From Archegozetes longisetosus (taxonomy: Eukaryota; Arthropoda; Arachnida; Sarcoptiformes; Trhypochthoniidae), in contig JAEMBT020000007.1 in assembly GCA_018873245.2 (NCBI GenBank), positions 12,235,129-12,299,128 on the forward strand: a stretch of DNA of 64,000 bases. The letters are read 5' to 3'. The notes below the pieces were generated by a model, which made no database searches, had not been told where the DNA came from, and saw only the letters and a program-made list of their open reading frames with translations. The translations under genes and the position numbers were made by a program. Position 1 is the stretch's first letter; each line of letters starts with the position of its first letter. Positions 25,574 to 40,290 of the stretch are shown one piece after another.

Positions 25574-28500
25574 ATGAATGGTTCAGTACTTCCCGAGAGT
25601 TTGGATTCCATACAAAAGTCGGATTACTTTCCATCACAACGTCATCGATGGAATACTAATGAAGAAATCGCTGCCATTCTTATAGCCATCGACAAACACG
25701 AGGAATGGCTGTCAAAAGAAGTGAAGATCAGGTCTTTTGTTTTGACTATTTTCACAAATCGTATTGAAATTTGAGGACCTTTTCTTAGTTGAAAAATAGC
25801 CAAAATGTGTCATTAATTTCATTAGTTATAAATATATAATAAGTAATAGAATTTACTAATTGTTTTATCAATATTTGAGCTATATTTAGATCGCCCGAAT
25901 GTTTCATAATTTATCAATAAATGAAAGTCAGTTCGAAACTATTGTCTGTGTTGGGCCGGTATTTGACTGGAGGATCGATTCAATATATCTCAATATTTTA
26001 AATCGAACTAAATAATTGTCTCAATAACTATTGAATTCTATCATTTTTGCTTAAACCAAATTTACTAAACTCAAAAAGATATGAAGTGATGAAATTTTTG
26101 AATTTATGACAACCGAACGGTTGAGAAATAATTGATGACCTATTGATATATAGTATTGCTATAAATAATAGATTGAAAAGAAAATCCATTTGTTATGGGC
26201 TTCGTATTTGCAATGCTTCAAAATCAGATCAGTTATAGAAAGGCAAAATTGCTTTTTTTATTTTGCAGCTATTTCTAAGTTATTATACAGTTTGAATTTA
26301 CAGATCGATTCGACAAATAATCTTATGATTTGTGACTTTCTCTAAAAACGATTCTGCATTTATTCCATTTTAGGATCAGAGTTGATATTAAAACTAGTCT
26401 AACAATTCACAGTTGGACTGAATTCCCTAAAGTTTGAATGAAACATTTATGCGATCTGTTTCTAATGGACCAGCTCTTATTCATTAAAAACATATCTAAT
26501 CAAAACCGTAGTAATGGTCAGCCTTAGTCACAAGAGATAATTAGTCTTCTTCTAATAGTTTAATACATGATTTGTACGTTTGCGAGTGATTATTATTGAG
26601 CATCGAATCCACTTCTAATTAAGAGTTACGATTCGTAGCATGAGATGTACTGCATACTTATAAATATTTATAGACTAAGACTACACGATAGGAATCCATT
26701 TGATGTCAATCGTAACTTATAATCAAGTTAAAATTTAGTCTGTTCCAAGTCACAAATGGTTTTTTCCGGTTTAAATTATAGACTTCTAATATATAGGCAA
26801 TAAATTGTTCAGATTTGTAATTGCAACAATACATTGTATACTTGAACAGCAAGCAGTAAATTATGAATTTTTATCGAGTATTTGCTCTCAAAGTTAGATA
26901 ATTAGTATTTTTCGCAAAAAGCGACCTGTTTATGCTCTAGTGCTATCAAAAGCCATTACTGCAAATGATTGGACAGTTAAAGTTTAAACAATCCCTATAC
27001 GAAAAAAACTACAACAAAGATATGACAAATAGTGCAAAGGGATAGTGCTTTTACCAAAATAGGAGATATTGATATTGCAATTATTGCCCAAAATTAACAT
27101 TTTTGTCATTGTTAATAATTAATTGATACGAGTAGTCTTCACTATCTTTTGATGAGCCCTAACATTGACCTGAATATATGTATATATAGCAATAAATGTA
27201 ATATAAACTTATATAACATTTCAGACCAAAGAGCGGATCGATGATGTTGTACTCACGAAAGAGAGTCAGATATCGTCGCGATGGTTATTGTTGGAAAAAA
27301 AGAAAAGATGGCAAAACTACTCGAGAAGATCACATGAAATTGAAAGTACAGGGGACTGAATGCATATATGGCTGTTATGTTCATTCGGCTATTTTACCAA
27401 CTTTCCATCGTAGATGTTATTGGCTCTTGCAGGTATTCGACAAATACTAGTTTATGTTGTCCCAAATTTCTACCTAATAAAGCTATTTCTGTGGCACCCA
27501 ATTTAGTTGATCACTTTTACTTTTATTATTATACTAAAAACAAACGATCATTTTCTTATTGCCTCAATCAGATTAAATTAAGATTTTTCAATCATTTTTT
27601 AGTTTGATTGCATACAACTAATAACTAAGTATTTTTTATAATTTGATCTTTAGAGATATTGATCATATTTCTCGTTTAATACGAGAACTAAACCATTTTT
27701 AGTGAACTTGTCTGATATAGTTTCTCCCAGTAGTAATCATTTTTAGTGATAGGTTTAAAATATGCTTTCCACATCTATACCTCTATTGAAAGCATATTTA
27801 ACACGATTGTGATGGCAAAACATTATATTTTTATCTATAATTGAATTACTCGTGGTGTAAAATACGCGATTTCCGGGTCATTATCGGTAATAAACAATCT
27901 TTAATGGCTTTCCGAGAAATTGTTAGATTCGTTCTTAGTTATTGATTATTGAGACGACTCTCAGAAACTAAGAACAGCTCATTCATATTTGTTGCAATAT
28001 TACAAACAAATTTTCCAATGTTTTCAAATGAACATCACATTTAAAAATAAATTTTGTTCTAAATTCTGAACAGAGTTCTGAACACACGTTTCTCAACTTA
28101 AGCTATACTTCAACGTTATGACACACTTCATATTTGTTATATATTTAAATGTTAAAAATTGAATTTATGATATTGAACGCGTGAACAAACATGGTTTTTT
28201 TCAATCAATTTTTCATGAAAGTGATATCAAAATTTTTTTAGTCTACTATTATTAGTGAAAATAGTTTAGATGTTTCGAAACGTTTATCTTAACACATTCA
28301 AGTCATTAAAGTCAGAATAAGAAAATAGTCAAAATCATATTTAATTATTTTTGATAGAAATTAGTCGTAAACTATAATTACTGTTTGTAGACTCGTGTAT
28401 ATTTGTCTGTCCCTTATTTGAACTGAAGCACTAAGGAATTGGTAGATTGTTTTAAGGAATCTAAATATTGTTGATTCGCATTAGGCTATAGTGGGTAAAA

Positions 28501-31500
28501 GCTGTGAAACATCATTAATGCATTTATTAAAATATTAAGACATTAAAAATTGATCATTTAAAAGATTTACAACTTATAGCATTCAATATAAATGACGTGG
28601 TAAACAAAACATTCAAATGTATTTCCATTAAGTTGAAAATACAGAGTCTCTACTTTCTATTTATTCTTTTATATCAATAAATCACTTTATTGTCTTTAAA
28701 AACAATTTATTCATGAAAAAGACAATTACTTTTGAGCTAAAAATATAAATATTGTAACTATTATTATTACTGAATGTGAAAATGAATTCAAAATTGATTT
28801 TTTTTGAATCCATCATAAGTCTAAACTTTTCCAAGTACTTAACTCGAATAAATGGGTTGAGTCCTATTGATTTTCAAAAAATATATACGTATATACACAG
28901 TATACATAACTTCAAGTTTAGTTTACTTAAGCACTATGTTTTCGATATTTTGGCGCTATTTTTAACCTACAGATAAAATAATAAACATTTATTAGTTTAA
29001 AGATCAAATAAAAAGGGTCAAACTAACACATTGAAATTTCTATATTTTTGAGCTAGTCATTCCCTGTTTGTATTTCTATTTTTCCCAAAATGTTGTGCCT
29101 AATGATTGTTTGTTATATCTCTAAATGATAAGTTTAGGTAAAAAATTAGTATAATTATGCAGTTAAATTGAAAGAGTTTTATTTTTGAACGCTATAGAAT
29201 CCGGACATAGTTTTGGTGCATTATCTGAACGTTCCGTATAGCGATGATAATAAAGTGATTAGTCCTGCACTCAATTATTTTGCTGACAATAAGAAAGAAT
29301 GGACTAAGGATGAGCTCATTTCTGAACTGAAACCAATGTGTAAGCTTTTAGTGCATTGCACTGATTGAAGTGTTATTCTTGAATCAATTGGAATATGAAA
29401 ATTGCATTACTTGAATCATGTTTTCTATGAAATAGTTTTTAGCGAGAACGAACCTGATCTCAATAATGAACTGGAAAAGTCAACTGTTGAAACAATCGAA
29501 GCGATTGTCCAACAATTGATGGTTAAACAAAGAGCCAAAGTTAAAGCTCTTGAAGACGCGTCTGACGGAGGAATTAACGCAAAGGCATTAACTGTAGTGA
29601 ACGCGATAACGAATTCTGCACGAGAGGCAAAACAGCAACAAAATACTAAATCGACTCTTTCTCATAACAAGAATAAGCAGTCAGTCATTAATAAGCGCGA
29701 TGTCGCGACTTGTATTATCACTACACAAAATAATAATGCGAACGATAATAATTCATCAAAACAGTTGGCAACTCAGGCATGTCTTGTTTTGATTGATATT
29801 ATATTTTGTAAGGGATATAACAGTATATTCAGAATTGCATTCTTATATAGGATTCTGAATAAAACCTTTACAAAGATTATTTTTGATTTATATAACAACA
29901 AAACTTTAAAAAGAAAAGCATCAAAATTACGAGATAAAGAAAGTCATTTAAAGTGTGATCACTTATCAGAAATTGGATTACTTATCACTAATGCTTAATC
30001 AGATTTTATGAAACGGTGTAAGCAATGCTGAGTTGCGGAGTAAAGTGCAAATAATTTGACAAGAATTTCAGAATTGACTAATAGAGCAAGTTATTAGAAA
30101 TGAAGCACGTATAGGATTTTGTGAAAAACATATTTCAACAAAAAGCATTCAAATTTTGAAACAATCTCAAAATAAGTGTTTTACGTGTACTTTAAATGAG
30201 AGGATTTGTTCAAAAATTGACATTCTTTTAAATAGGGAACTGTACAACTGTTACAATTGGCCGGTTCTGGTCAGACGGCGCTAAGAACAGCAAATCCTAA
30301 TACAACTTCTAGTCAATCGGCTTCTACTTCGCTGATATTCAATTTATCTCAATTTCAATCTGGTTCTGGTCTATTGATTCTCAATTCTCCAACAGCTCAC
30401 ACGGCAAACTCCAGGCCTAACGAATCGCAACAAATAACAGCTCCGTTAACATTGTTATATGGCCGACCGGCTAATAACACCAATGGAGAGACTCCCCCAA
30501 TCCCAGCTGTTGTCTGTTCGTCAACTAAATTAATTCGTGCGAATTTGCCGTCAAAAATACAACAGGAATTGACCACTAATTCTACTTTAGATAACAATTT
30601 GAACGATATAAATCGTTTAAATACTATTAATTTGTTGAATGGGGACAATTGTAATAAGATTATTAAAAATAATAATAAGTTGGATAATGACAATGACAGC
30701 AATGGAGATAACAATACGAATATTAATAATGCGAGTGATAGCGAAAATTCTGATGAAAATCCAAATGAGGACAACAATGCCAGAATCGATTCGTCAGTGA
30801 ATCTTCACGATTCAGGTTATTATTGAGTTGAGATTTAATAATGTGTGTTGTGAAAATGTATTTTCATCCAAATCACATTAAATACTGTGTTATTTGGTAC
30901 TAATTAACTCATAAACTCAATATATTTATATGTTTCAGGTCAAGATTCCATTTGTTATAACGAGGAATCGATGATAGTGAACAGTAATCCTTCGACACCA
31001 GAACATCTAAAAACTTCACCAGAATTGAATGTGAATGCATTAGGTTCACAGCAAACAAGCCATAGCGGCGTTGATATGAACTGTAATTTATTGAATCATT
31101 CCCAACCGCAACACTTGTCTCTTTCACATAATCATAATTACAGTTACAATCATTATTACAACAACAACAACAATAATAATAATAATAATAATAACAGTAA
31201 TCACAATAACACAAGTATAAATCAAAATAATAGTCTTCTTAATTACGATATGGACCCGAATGACCTGAATCCGATGGACTTTATCGATAATGACATCCCA
31301 ACACCCGATGAAACTCTATTCAATTTGGACACGTTTGACATATTGGGCGATATCGACAATTTAGATGATCTCAACACAAATGCATCTCATTATCGGAATG
31401 CCATTTCTGTCTCCAATTTAAACCAAGGCAAATCAATAAAGTCTGAATCTTCATCATCGCTCACGTCAGCCCAAGAATATCGAGAATTAGCTGCCAATAT

Positions 31501-34500
31501 CACTGACTATTCGCCTGAATGGTGTTATCCTGAAGGTAATGTTTAATTTATTTTCACCTAAAAATATTGTTTCATTATTTTTTGTGCTTATTCAACCTAA
31601 AAGTTACTATCGTTAGAAAAAATAAATTATTCATCGATTGTAAGCCTTAAAAATGTGACTACATATGAACGTTTGTGAAATGCACATCAATTAAGTGCTT
31701 GATGCAAATTTAGTTATCTGCATTTGAAAGCTTTCGATCATAGATACTCTATGCAGAATTGAAAATTCTAAAGTTGAGTCTAGTGATAGCAAAAAGTCTA
31801 GGTGTCAGGTCTAATGTATCCGACTTTAAACTAGACTTCTATGAATTTATTTAGACTTTAGATTAGGTATCTAAAAATTAAATTAGATTTTAGGCTTCCT
31901 AATAAAGTCACTTTTTTCACATTTCATAGATAATATATTTTGATACAGGTTTTCAGTCAATAGAACTTATTTCATTGTAATCAGTCAACTTTGGGACTCA
32001 TGTCTATATTTATTTATGACTCTTAGATTAGGTTTCATTATACTCTTTAGATTTTAGCTTAGCCTTTAGACATAAGCTTAATATTTTCTTTAGACTTTAG
32101 GTCTACTTTAGACGCCTAAAATTGCCGTCACTGGCTGAGTCTGAAGATTTTATACGGAATTGATTACAGTATTTTATATTCTGTTATCAGAATATTTTTT
32201 AAAACGACCTCAATTAGACATTTGATGACTACGGTTTTCATAAGCAATTATAGCAAACCTTTTATGAATGAATATTCTGTTTTGAAAAAAGAAAATAGTC
32301 GTCTTGAGTTCTGAATTCGATGCACACCTATCCATGGCTTTTACATTGATTAAGGTTTGCTATGAGCCAACTCTAAATAATTTATAAGTAAAGCTTCATT
32401 TATTATTAACTTTCTGTAAAAATTTGTAGATTTGTAGGTCAGCAATTACTCTAACATAATTTTATACTCTCAAATAAAATACCAAGATAAATATTGTGAT
32501 TTTGTCAACAGTTATTCAGGAACAGAGTACAAGTAGAAAGTAATAAAAGAATTGCATGTTAGAACTTTATTGTTTACGAACACTTGCCTACTGTCTTAAA
32601 GTAGGGATGCAAGCATTAAATTTGCGTACAATAAATATAGAAAGCTTTCACAAAACTACCCTGTTTACTTAATAGTGTTCACTTTCGTTTAATGAGGTAC
32701 TCTTTCCTTCTACTTGATCACTATTTTCAAATTCATTATTTTCGATTCGGTTCTCCACACATACTAATTAAGAAAAAAACCAGTTTGATTGTAGAAGAGC
32801 AAAATTGAAATATTTGAATGATTTGGACTTAAAAGCTTAGCATATGTTGTTAATTAAGAAACGAACGTTCGATCAATCATTTTAAAGTATTAATCATGCT
32901 TAGACAGAGTGTATTTAAATATTTTATGAAAAGACACGGTTTTTATGATAAAGGCCTGAAAAGCCGACAAAGTTTAGTAGATATTATACATCTATTACTT
33001 ATATTTAACTAAATCGTAAAACTAGCTACAGTTGAATACTCTAATGATTGCTTACTGCACTTAAATAATGAGTTAAAATCTAAAAATTTGATTGAAGGTG
33101 GGATCAAGGTGTTAGTGGCAGGTCCGTGGTATACCTCATCATATCGATATACTATATTATTTGATGGCGTGTCAGTGGCCACGCAATTAGTTCAAAACGG
33201 CCTTCTCAGATGTTACAGTCCTGAACACGAGCCTGGATTCGTTACATTACAAGTGGCCTGCGATGGTGTTATTATTTCCAATTCGGTTATTTTCGAGTAT
33301 CGCGATCATCCAACTGTCCCCATTCAAAAAACTGAGGATTATTTCTCCATTGACGGTTAGGTTCTTCAAATGTTGACTGATTTAGAAAAATCATTCCTTT
33401 TACTTTTATTGATTGAATTGAAGGCTAAAATATTTTGTTTTATTTTTAGAAAATATATTTAAATTTTCACTGTTAGAAAGATTCGAATTACTAGAATCTC
33501 GATTATCGCAGTGCACTTCAAAACGTAATCTTACGGTATGTAGAATCGAGGATTTTGAACGTATAGTTCTGTAACAGTAATTAATTCATTTGTATAAACT
33601 CTATTAACAATAGGGTATGGAGTCAACAAAACAATTTTCTTCCTTCGAAGATCGCTTAGTGTTCATGTGCACCGAAATGGCCAATTGTTCGTGGCTTCCA
33701 TTCGATGAATCAACGCTTACCTCTCAATCACTACGTTCTGGTTTGTCTCAAACAGACATGTCATTAATTCATTTGGCAGCAGCACTCAATTATTATAAAC
33801 TAATCCAATGTCTACTTAAGTGGAGATCAGAGAATCCGTCACTAGTATTGGAGATAGAAGTGGACGCCTTTTCATGTGACAAAAATGAATGCACGCCACT
33901 GATGTGGTCGTGTGCCAAAGGCCACTACGAGTCAGCCATCCTTTTGTATCGATGGAACAGAGCGGCCATCAATTTATGCAATAATAACGGTGACTCTCCG
34001 TTACAATTGGCGCGTAAAAAGGGATTTCAGAAGTTGGTCGATGAGATCGAGAGATTAGAAAATCAGGAGTCGACTTCGTTCAATTTTGATAACCACAACA
34101 ATAATAATAGTACTTTTAATGTTTTCCTAAAGTCTCGCAAATCTAGTCTTGATATACCGACCAAAATGAAAAATGTATGTTCTACCGTAAAGCGTGGCTC
34201 TGCATGTCTTCACCATGGGTTGGCTACTTTTCCTAAACTTGTCAAATGCTTTTCTGCCGATTCATCGCATCCTAATTTGAGTCTTAATTCAATGAACGTA
34301 AGCATAATTGATTGATTAGCTCAAATCTGTAGTCAATTGTTGAAAATTTCATTAAAGAATTGCAAATAAGTAAATGAATTAATCTGTTTAAGGATCAGTT
34401 GAACGTTGGTTCAATATTTCTTTCGTCGTGCATTTCTGATAGCGAAGACGAACTCGACATGTCTACGTCTTCAGCGGCTGGCTTGTCTTCTAGTCATCGC

Positions 34501-37196
34501 GACTCAATTGGCAGCTGTGATATGATAATGGACTGCAATAGTTCAGAGCCGTCGCGAGTATTGACATTAGCCGAGCATATCATCGCTGCGATGCCCGATA
34601 GAATTAAGGTTTGATTAAATCTGATTATACGAGAGTCTAATTATTAGAAAAATACTCTGATTATTTGAAGGCTGCGTCTACTGCATCGCTTCCAGATGAA
34701 GATTTCGATGAAGACTATTATGATGACAATGGAAACTCGAATGAAGTGGAATCGCTAATCAGAAACGACTTGAACGACTGCGACAATCATAATCAACTAG
34801 ATGAGAACATGTGTAATTTCTCATTTGAATTAACTGATAATTATAACTATCGTGACGCCAATACACCAAGCAATTCATCGCCGGCCAGTTCCTCTTGTAT
34901 TCACAGTCCGGGCTCGTTTCCACTCGACTCCCCATCTCCGCCTCCAACTGCTGCTGATTTTTGTGAATTTTTTCAAGCGTCAGGAAAAATCACTAAAGAA
35001 CTGGGAGACTTGACGCTAACTGATAAGGAACAGAGAGAACTGTATGAAGCGGCAAAAGTCATTCAAAAGGCTTATCGATCCTATAAAGGTTTGATTAATG
35101 CTCTTATTTATCATTGTTTATCCTGTTCTATTCTAAAATTCTGTTTATTTTCTGCTCTATTTTCCATGTTTGGAAAGGTTTTCAAGAAATTTTTGGTTTT
35201 GATAACTTTAGTAAAAACTGTTTTGAATAAAGTAATGCTTTGAAAAGACTTTTTTACAGATGATTGTTTCCTAAATTGACAGTCTTTGCCAAACTCTCAT
35301 ATTTGAAGTGAACTTTATTTTTGAATTTTAAAATAGAATCATATGTAAAACAGACTGGTTGATCATGTTTCTAGATATTCTGTTCTAAATAATAAAAATA
35401 AGTTAAAGTCAGTGAAAGTGCTATGAAATTAGACCAAATTGACGCTTGTCTTAGTGTTGACTCATATTATTAATGATTGAGCGCAAACTTTTGAAATGGA
35501 GCACAGAAAAAATTTGTCCATTCGAGCTGTTCTCTAAGAATATTTCATATTAAACGAACTGAAAAATAGGTTCTTAGAGCAAATCTATTTCTAGAAAATA
35601 GCTAAGCAAAGAACGTTGTCTTATGTGCATTATTTCTTATCCTACATCTCGGATATTATAAAATATACTTAATTGTACATTCTTTTAATGAAGTTTTATT
35701 GATTGCATGTTATATTAATTGATTTTAATCAACCAATAACAGGTCGTAAACGACAAGAAGAACAGAATAAATGCTGCGACAAAGATAAAGAAAAAGCAGC
35801 CGCTATTCTAATTCAGAGTTATTATAGGCGTTACAAACAATATATGTATTACAGACAGATGACTAAAGCGGCACAGGTTATACAAAATCAATTTCGTAAC
35901 TATTGTGAACATAAAAGATTTAAAAAGTCAACAAATCAAGAAATTTATTCAGTAGTGGATGGCAATGGACAGCAGGTCAACAGCTTTATTTGTAATTACT
36001 CAGATTGCGATCAAATGTTGTGTAAAAGCTCTCGCGAAGGAACGCCTTTGAGTGGACTTAAGTAAGTCTAGTGATTGATTCAATTTGAATGATCTTAATT
36101 TCAAACCTTGTTTAAATATTGAACGAATCGTTTTTTTTTGTTCAGACGTACTTATTCTCAAAGGCGACGAAATCAAGCGGCCAGAAAAATACAACAGTTT
36201 ATGAGGCAATCAAAGAATAAGTGAGTTTTGTTAATCTCTATTATTTGTTTAGTTCATTAAAATGCTTTCATTTTTGTTGACTTCGACGTTAACGAGTCAT
36301 ATTAATACGACTTATTAATGGATTATGAACTAATAATTGGAATCTTAATGGTGCTCGACTGACCACACTTAGAGAGTCTTAGAAGTACATTTTATAGTTA
36401 GTCAAATGTCAATTAAACTAGGAAACAGTTGAGTTAGTATAAATTTGACTATAGATTTACAGACAGGAAGCTCAAAGTTGTATTGAGTATTTTAAAATCA
36501 GATTATAGTTTAAATGCAATTGGAATCGTAACTTTTAGCGTTGAAGTTTAGATTCTAAAGAGTAAACTCTATCTCCAGCCGAATTTATTGTGACTTAGCT
36601 GTAGCAAATTTAGCTTTGATCAAACTTTTTATAAATGATTTTCTCAACTCGAACTATATCAATTGTTTTTGGTTTTGAGGATTTTTATTTAACTCATAAC
36701 GCTTAATGTTTGTTTGATTACTCTTAAACGTGAAATTTGTATAACTTTTCTCTCTATCTATTTTTCTTAAACTTACAAAAGTATATGGGATTTTAATATG
36801 CACAATAATACGGTAAGTACTAGAAATAATATTAACTCAATTTCAAAACATACGCAGTAATTTATCAATAATTTTGATACTGTATTTTGAAGCCTTTATT
36901 GTCTCGCAATTATTTTCAGATCTTTGGCTTTTCTGTTTGAGTCATATCTCCGTTTAATTTGCATGTTTTGAAAAAATCAGTCTGAATGCATATTTGAATG
37001 CACAATTGTGTAATTTAAACAGCATGTTTTCCCAAATAAAAGAAAAAACTAGTGATGGTTCTAAATGTTTACATTTTGTTTTTGTAGATTACAGAGAGAA
37101 CGTGCATTAGCTGCAGAAAAAGAGAGTCAACCACAAGAAGTGCATTCACAAAAAGCTCAAACAACACCATCTGCTAAAAGTAATGATGAAACTTGA
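25574..37196 (+). CDS. CAMTA: Calmodulin-binding transcription activator (CAMTA)
   Basis: Fourteen exons join in phase to 1396 residues: 25574-25731, 27225-27432, 29198-29339, 29436-29776, 30236-30815, 30939-31535, 33098-33355, 33450-33535, 33614-34297, 34393-34608, 34671-35088, 35743-36061, 36146-36220, 37088-37196. Domains in order: CG-1 DNA-binding domain (about 5-165; HRWNTNEEIAAILI, DGYCWKKRKDGKTTREDH, CYVHSAILPTFHRRCYWLL), Ser/Asn-rich linker with a poly-Asn run, TIG domain (about 665-755), ankyrin repeats (about 835-930; TPLMWSCAKGH) and IQ motifs (about 1215-1360; AAKVIQKAYRSYKG, AAAILIQSYYRRYK, AARKIQQFMRQSK). CAMTA proteins are nuclear calcium/calmodulin-responsive transcription factors. 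Exon 4 seems to end at a GC donor (CAG/GCATGT), the only phase-compatible choice with good consensus. A short upstream 5' exon cannot be excluded. Introns of 1.5, 1.8 and 1.6 kb (25732-27224, 27433-29197, 31536-33097) hold no other gene that I can see. Confidence 0.93.
31159..31196 (+). repeat. AAC/AAT trinucleotide run coding poly-Asn in CAMTA
   Basis: About twelve Asn codons in a row, first AAC then AAT, inside exon 6 of CAMTA in the linker before the TIG domain. Such runs often vary in length between individuals. Confidence 0.8.
31770..32110 (+). repeat. Degenerate TTTAGACTTTAGATTAGG-like repeat in a CAMTA intron
   Basis: In intron 31536-33097 the words TAGAC, CTTTAGA and TTAGATTAGG recur many times with irregular spacing, e.g. 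around 31850-31900 and 32025-32110. This looks like an old, decayed minisatellite. It has no coding potential. Confidence 0.5.
36782..36812 (+). other. Candidate 31-nt cassette exon of CAMTA
   Basis: Between exons 13 and 14 a 31-nt segment lies between an acceptor (TTACAAAAG) and a strong donor (ACG/GTAAGT). It joins exon 13 in phase (IWDFNMHNNT) and then reads exon 14 in another frame that stays open for about 30 codons. Skipping it gives the conserved LQRERALAAEKE ending, so the main form lacks it. This rests on splice sites only. Confidence 0.3.
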
Positions 37197-37699
37197 CTGG
37201 AAAGTCAATTTTAGGAAGAATTGAACTCGGTAAATCATAGTTACATAAACGACACAAATTCTTTTCATATGCTCTAAACAAAATACATCCAAAAATATAA
37301 ATCTCTTTTTCACGAGCGTTGATTCAGAGTTATTACTATAATATTATTACTTTATATGATTTTTGTGGTCTGTGATAAAAATAAGTTATTTTATTTGAAG
37401 CGAAATAATAGAGTTTAAACTAAAGTTGAACTATTTTATGAAATCAACTGTTCTGTTGATGTCTTGGAAACAAGAGTATATCAGATGATCGGCAATTGGA
37501 GATTAAAACTTGAAAAGTACTAAGGATATAAGCAAATCATTAATCAGTAATAATATGAGAAACAATAGTAAAACTAGATTCGAATCAGATGCAGATACTT
37601 TCATTTGATTAAGTGAATCATTTTTCGTTTACTTCTCAAAATCTAGTTTAAGTTATTTATTATAACCTCTGCGTTAATTCAGTTGATTTAGGTTTATAT

Positions 37700-37880
37700 G
37701 ATATGGTTGCCTCTCTCTATAGTGAACACTCTATAATGCACTAGAAGTCGGCTCATTATAATAAGCAGTTCACAACATCGGATATATTGTAGAGAGTCTG
37801 TGAGCCAAATCATTTTTCTCAAAAGTGCTCATTATAGAGAGTTTTTCACTATATCCAACCAGTATAGAGAGTCCATTCAA
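37700..37880. mobile_element. Inverted-repeat relic with CTCTCTATAGTG/CTCTATAATG words
   Basis: CTCTCTATAGTGAACACTCTATAATG on the left is answered on the right by CATTATAGAGAGTTTTTCACTATA and a further TATAGAGAG. Repeated CTCTATAATG words at both ends recall the subterminal repeats of pogo/Tigger elements, but no TA-flanked clean end is visible. The element is short and non-coding. Confidence 0.4.
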
Positions 37881-40290
37881 TGTGACATTTATTAATAAGA
37901 TGCATGTTTCTTATTCGAGTGAATAGATATTGTGAAAACCGATTGTCTTTGAAAGTACTCGCATTCTCATATTGATTATAAGTTTTCAAATATATTCTTA
38001 TATTCTTAGACTTTTGCGTTTACCTCCAGTTGAGTTAGGGCTGATCTCTAGATCGAGATGTAACGAATGAGACATTTTAAAACTATAAAACTCCATTTGA
38101 AGTGATGCAGTATTTAAAAAGAATATTGTTATTTTTTATTAAACCAATTGATTAATGTATACATTTATTAAGCATTTATGTAATAGTTAAGCATTAAGTA
38201 CGGGCTAAGTCCGCATTACTGTTTTTATTATTTGTTAATTTTGTTTATTTTTTATTTGGAATTTTTCAAAGTTTTTGTTGACCGCAATTTTTTTGAGTAT
38301 AAACTGTTTGACACGTGTTTGAAGACATGATGATTTTAAGGAAAGTTCTTTAATACGTTATGAAATATATTTAAATATTTAACAGTCATTTATAAATACT
38401 TATATTCTTTAATTAGTTGTGCCAATGAACTGACTTTTCATAAAAGGCGCTTTAATATAGAGATTGAATTTAAACGGAATTGTGATCATATAGTGTTATT
38501 CTACATTCTTATATACTTTACCTATTTCATTCTATTTCATTCTATTGTTCATTGTAAATAACTTTTGCTCTTTTTTAAGAAATTCTTGTTTCAAGTTTGA
38601 AGTGTTTCAAAAATAGAGTCTTATAGTTTTGGCCAAAAAATATAGACTCGATTCTTATTTTGAAGCATTGCATTGAACCGTTAATGCGGTCTAACTATAA
38701 CCCTAAATTTGAATTGAATCATTTTGTCTCTACTTAATAACTACAGCCCATTCATATTATATTAAGCCTCGTATTGAAAAAGGTTAACAAGTTTGATTTA
38801 AATAACCACAGTATACTAAAATCGAGCAACTCTTCAAAAATTATTTTAAGTGACTCAAAATGTAAAAAATTTGATCATATTTTCAATAAACTTTGCAGTA
38901 GTATATCTCTGCTTCAATTAAAAACAATTAAATGTTGAGAGCTGTGTTTAGAACTGATTAAATTATTGAACTTATAAAAAAGGAGCAGTTGCATTTTCGA
39001 GTAACCTCTAAACTTAAGTCAATTTTCGTGAGGTCCGTTTACACTTGAAAAAAGCCAACTGATAACTGCATTTCGAATAAGATGCAAAACTTTTAAGGTT
39101 CTAAACAATCAGTTAATTGAATATATGAGACAAATATGAGAATTACTGGTATTTTTGAATTTTTATTAATCCAAACAAACTTTAATTATTATCAATGAAT
39201 GATTCCATAAAACATACGAATATCTGAATGAGTTATTAGTTTGAAAACTTCAATGAAAAACAAATGATTTACTATAGATTTTAGTTGTTCGACAGAATCT
39301 CTTCAAATAAATTGAAATGTTTCAAATTTTTTGTTTTTGTTCTGAACTTTTGATTGTATGGCATAAAAAATAATTAGCTGAAAATTGACTTGAATTTGAA
39401 TTGAATTGGACTTGAATTGACTAGATTCTATACTACTGGTCTGTATAAGTATATAATCCAATGATTTACGTTATTTGACACAACAAACAAAATAATTGAA
39501 AGAATGCTCAATAAAAGACTTTAAAGTGAATTTAATATAATTAATATTACTATAGATTATGTTTAACTATTGCTTTACTTCAAATATTGAATAATCATTC
39601 GAAATGTAATGCAATTTATTGTTGACTTATAAAAATTGACTTCAAATTAATTGTAATTGAATTTTTGAAAAATAATAAATATTATTATAAATGACTAGTT
39701 TCCTTAATAATTATTATGGTTAGAAATGAATAGTGTTGTACTATCAGCAAAAACAATAAAGGTTAAACCTAGCGCTAAAAATTAAGGGATCTCTCAATAG
39801 TAAGTCAAACATTTTCTCTTTAGTAACTGATATGAATAAAGCTTTCAAATTAAAACTATTGAGTCAAATTTTACATTATAGAAACTAAATTAGCAATCCC
39901 TAGGAGAAATAATGCTTTATTGAGCGCTTTTTGTTTTCAAGCAAATAATCTTTTGGTGACAGTACTCATTTTAAACGTTATTAATTGATTTGAATGCTCT
40001 AAACAATGATTTTGGGTGTAGTTTCATTTAGGTACCCATCCCCAATCAGGATGAGTTACATATTTAATGTGTTTTTGGATTCTAAATCGATTGGTGAAGG
40101 TTCCGCGTCAAGATAAAATACCGTTTCTGAGATATAACGTCATGCGAACCAGAATTTAGACACTTTTTGACAGCGCGCGCTACTCAATAGAATTCGAATT
40201 TGTAAACAAATAGTATACCGTTTTGTAGATTATTTATTAATGTATAATTGCTCTCATCTTCTTCGATATTGGATCTAATTCATAAAAGTT

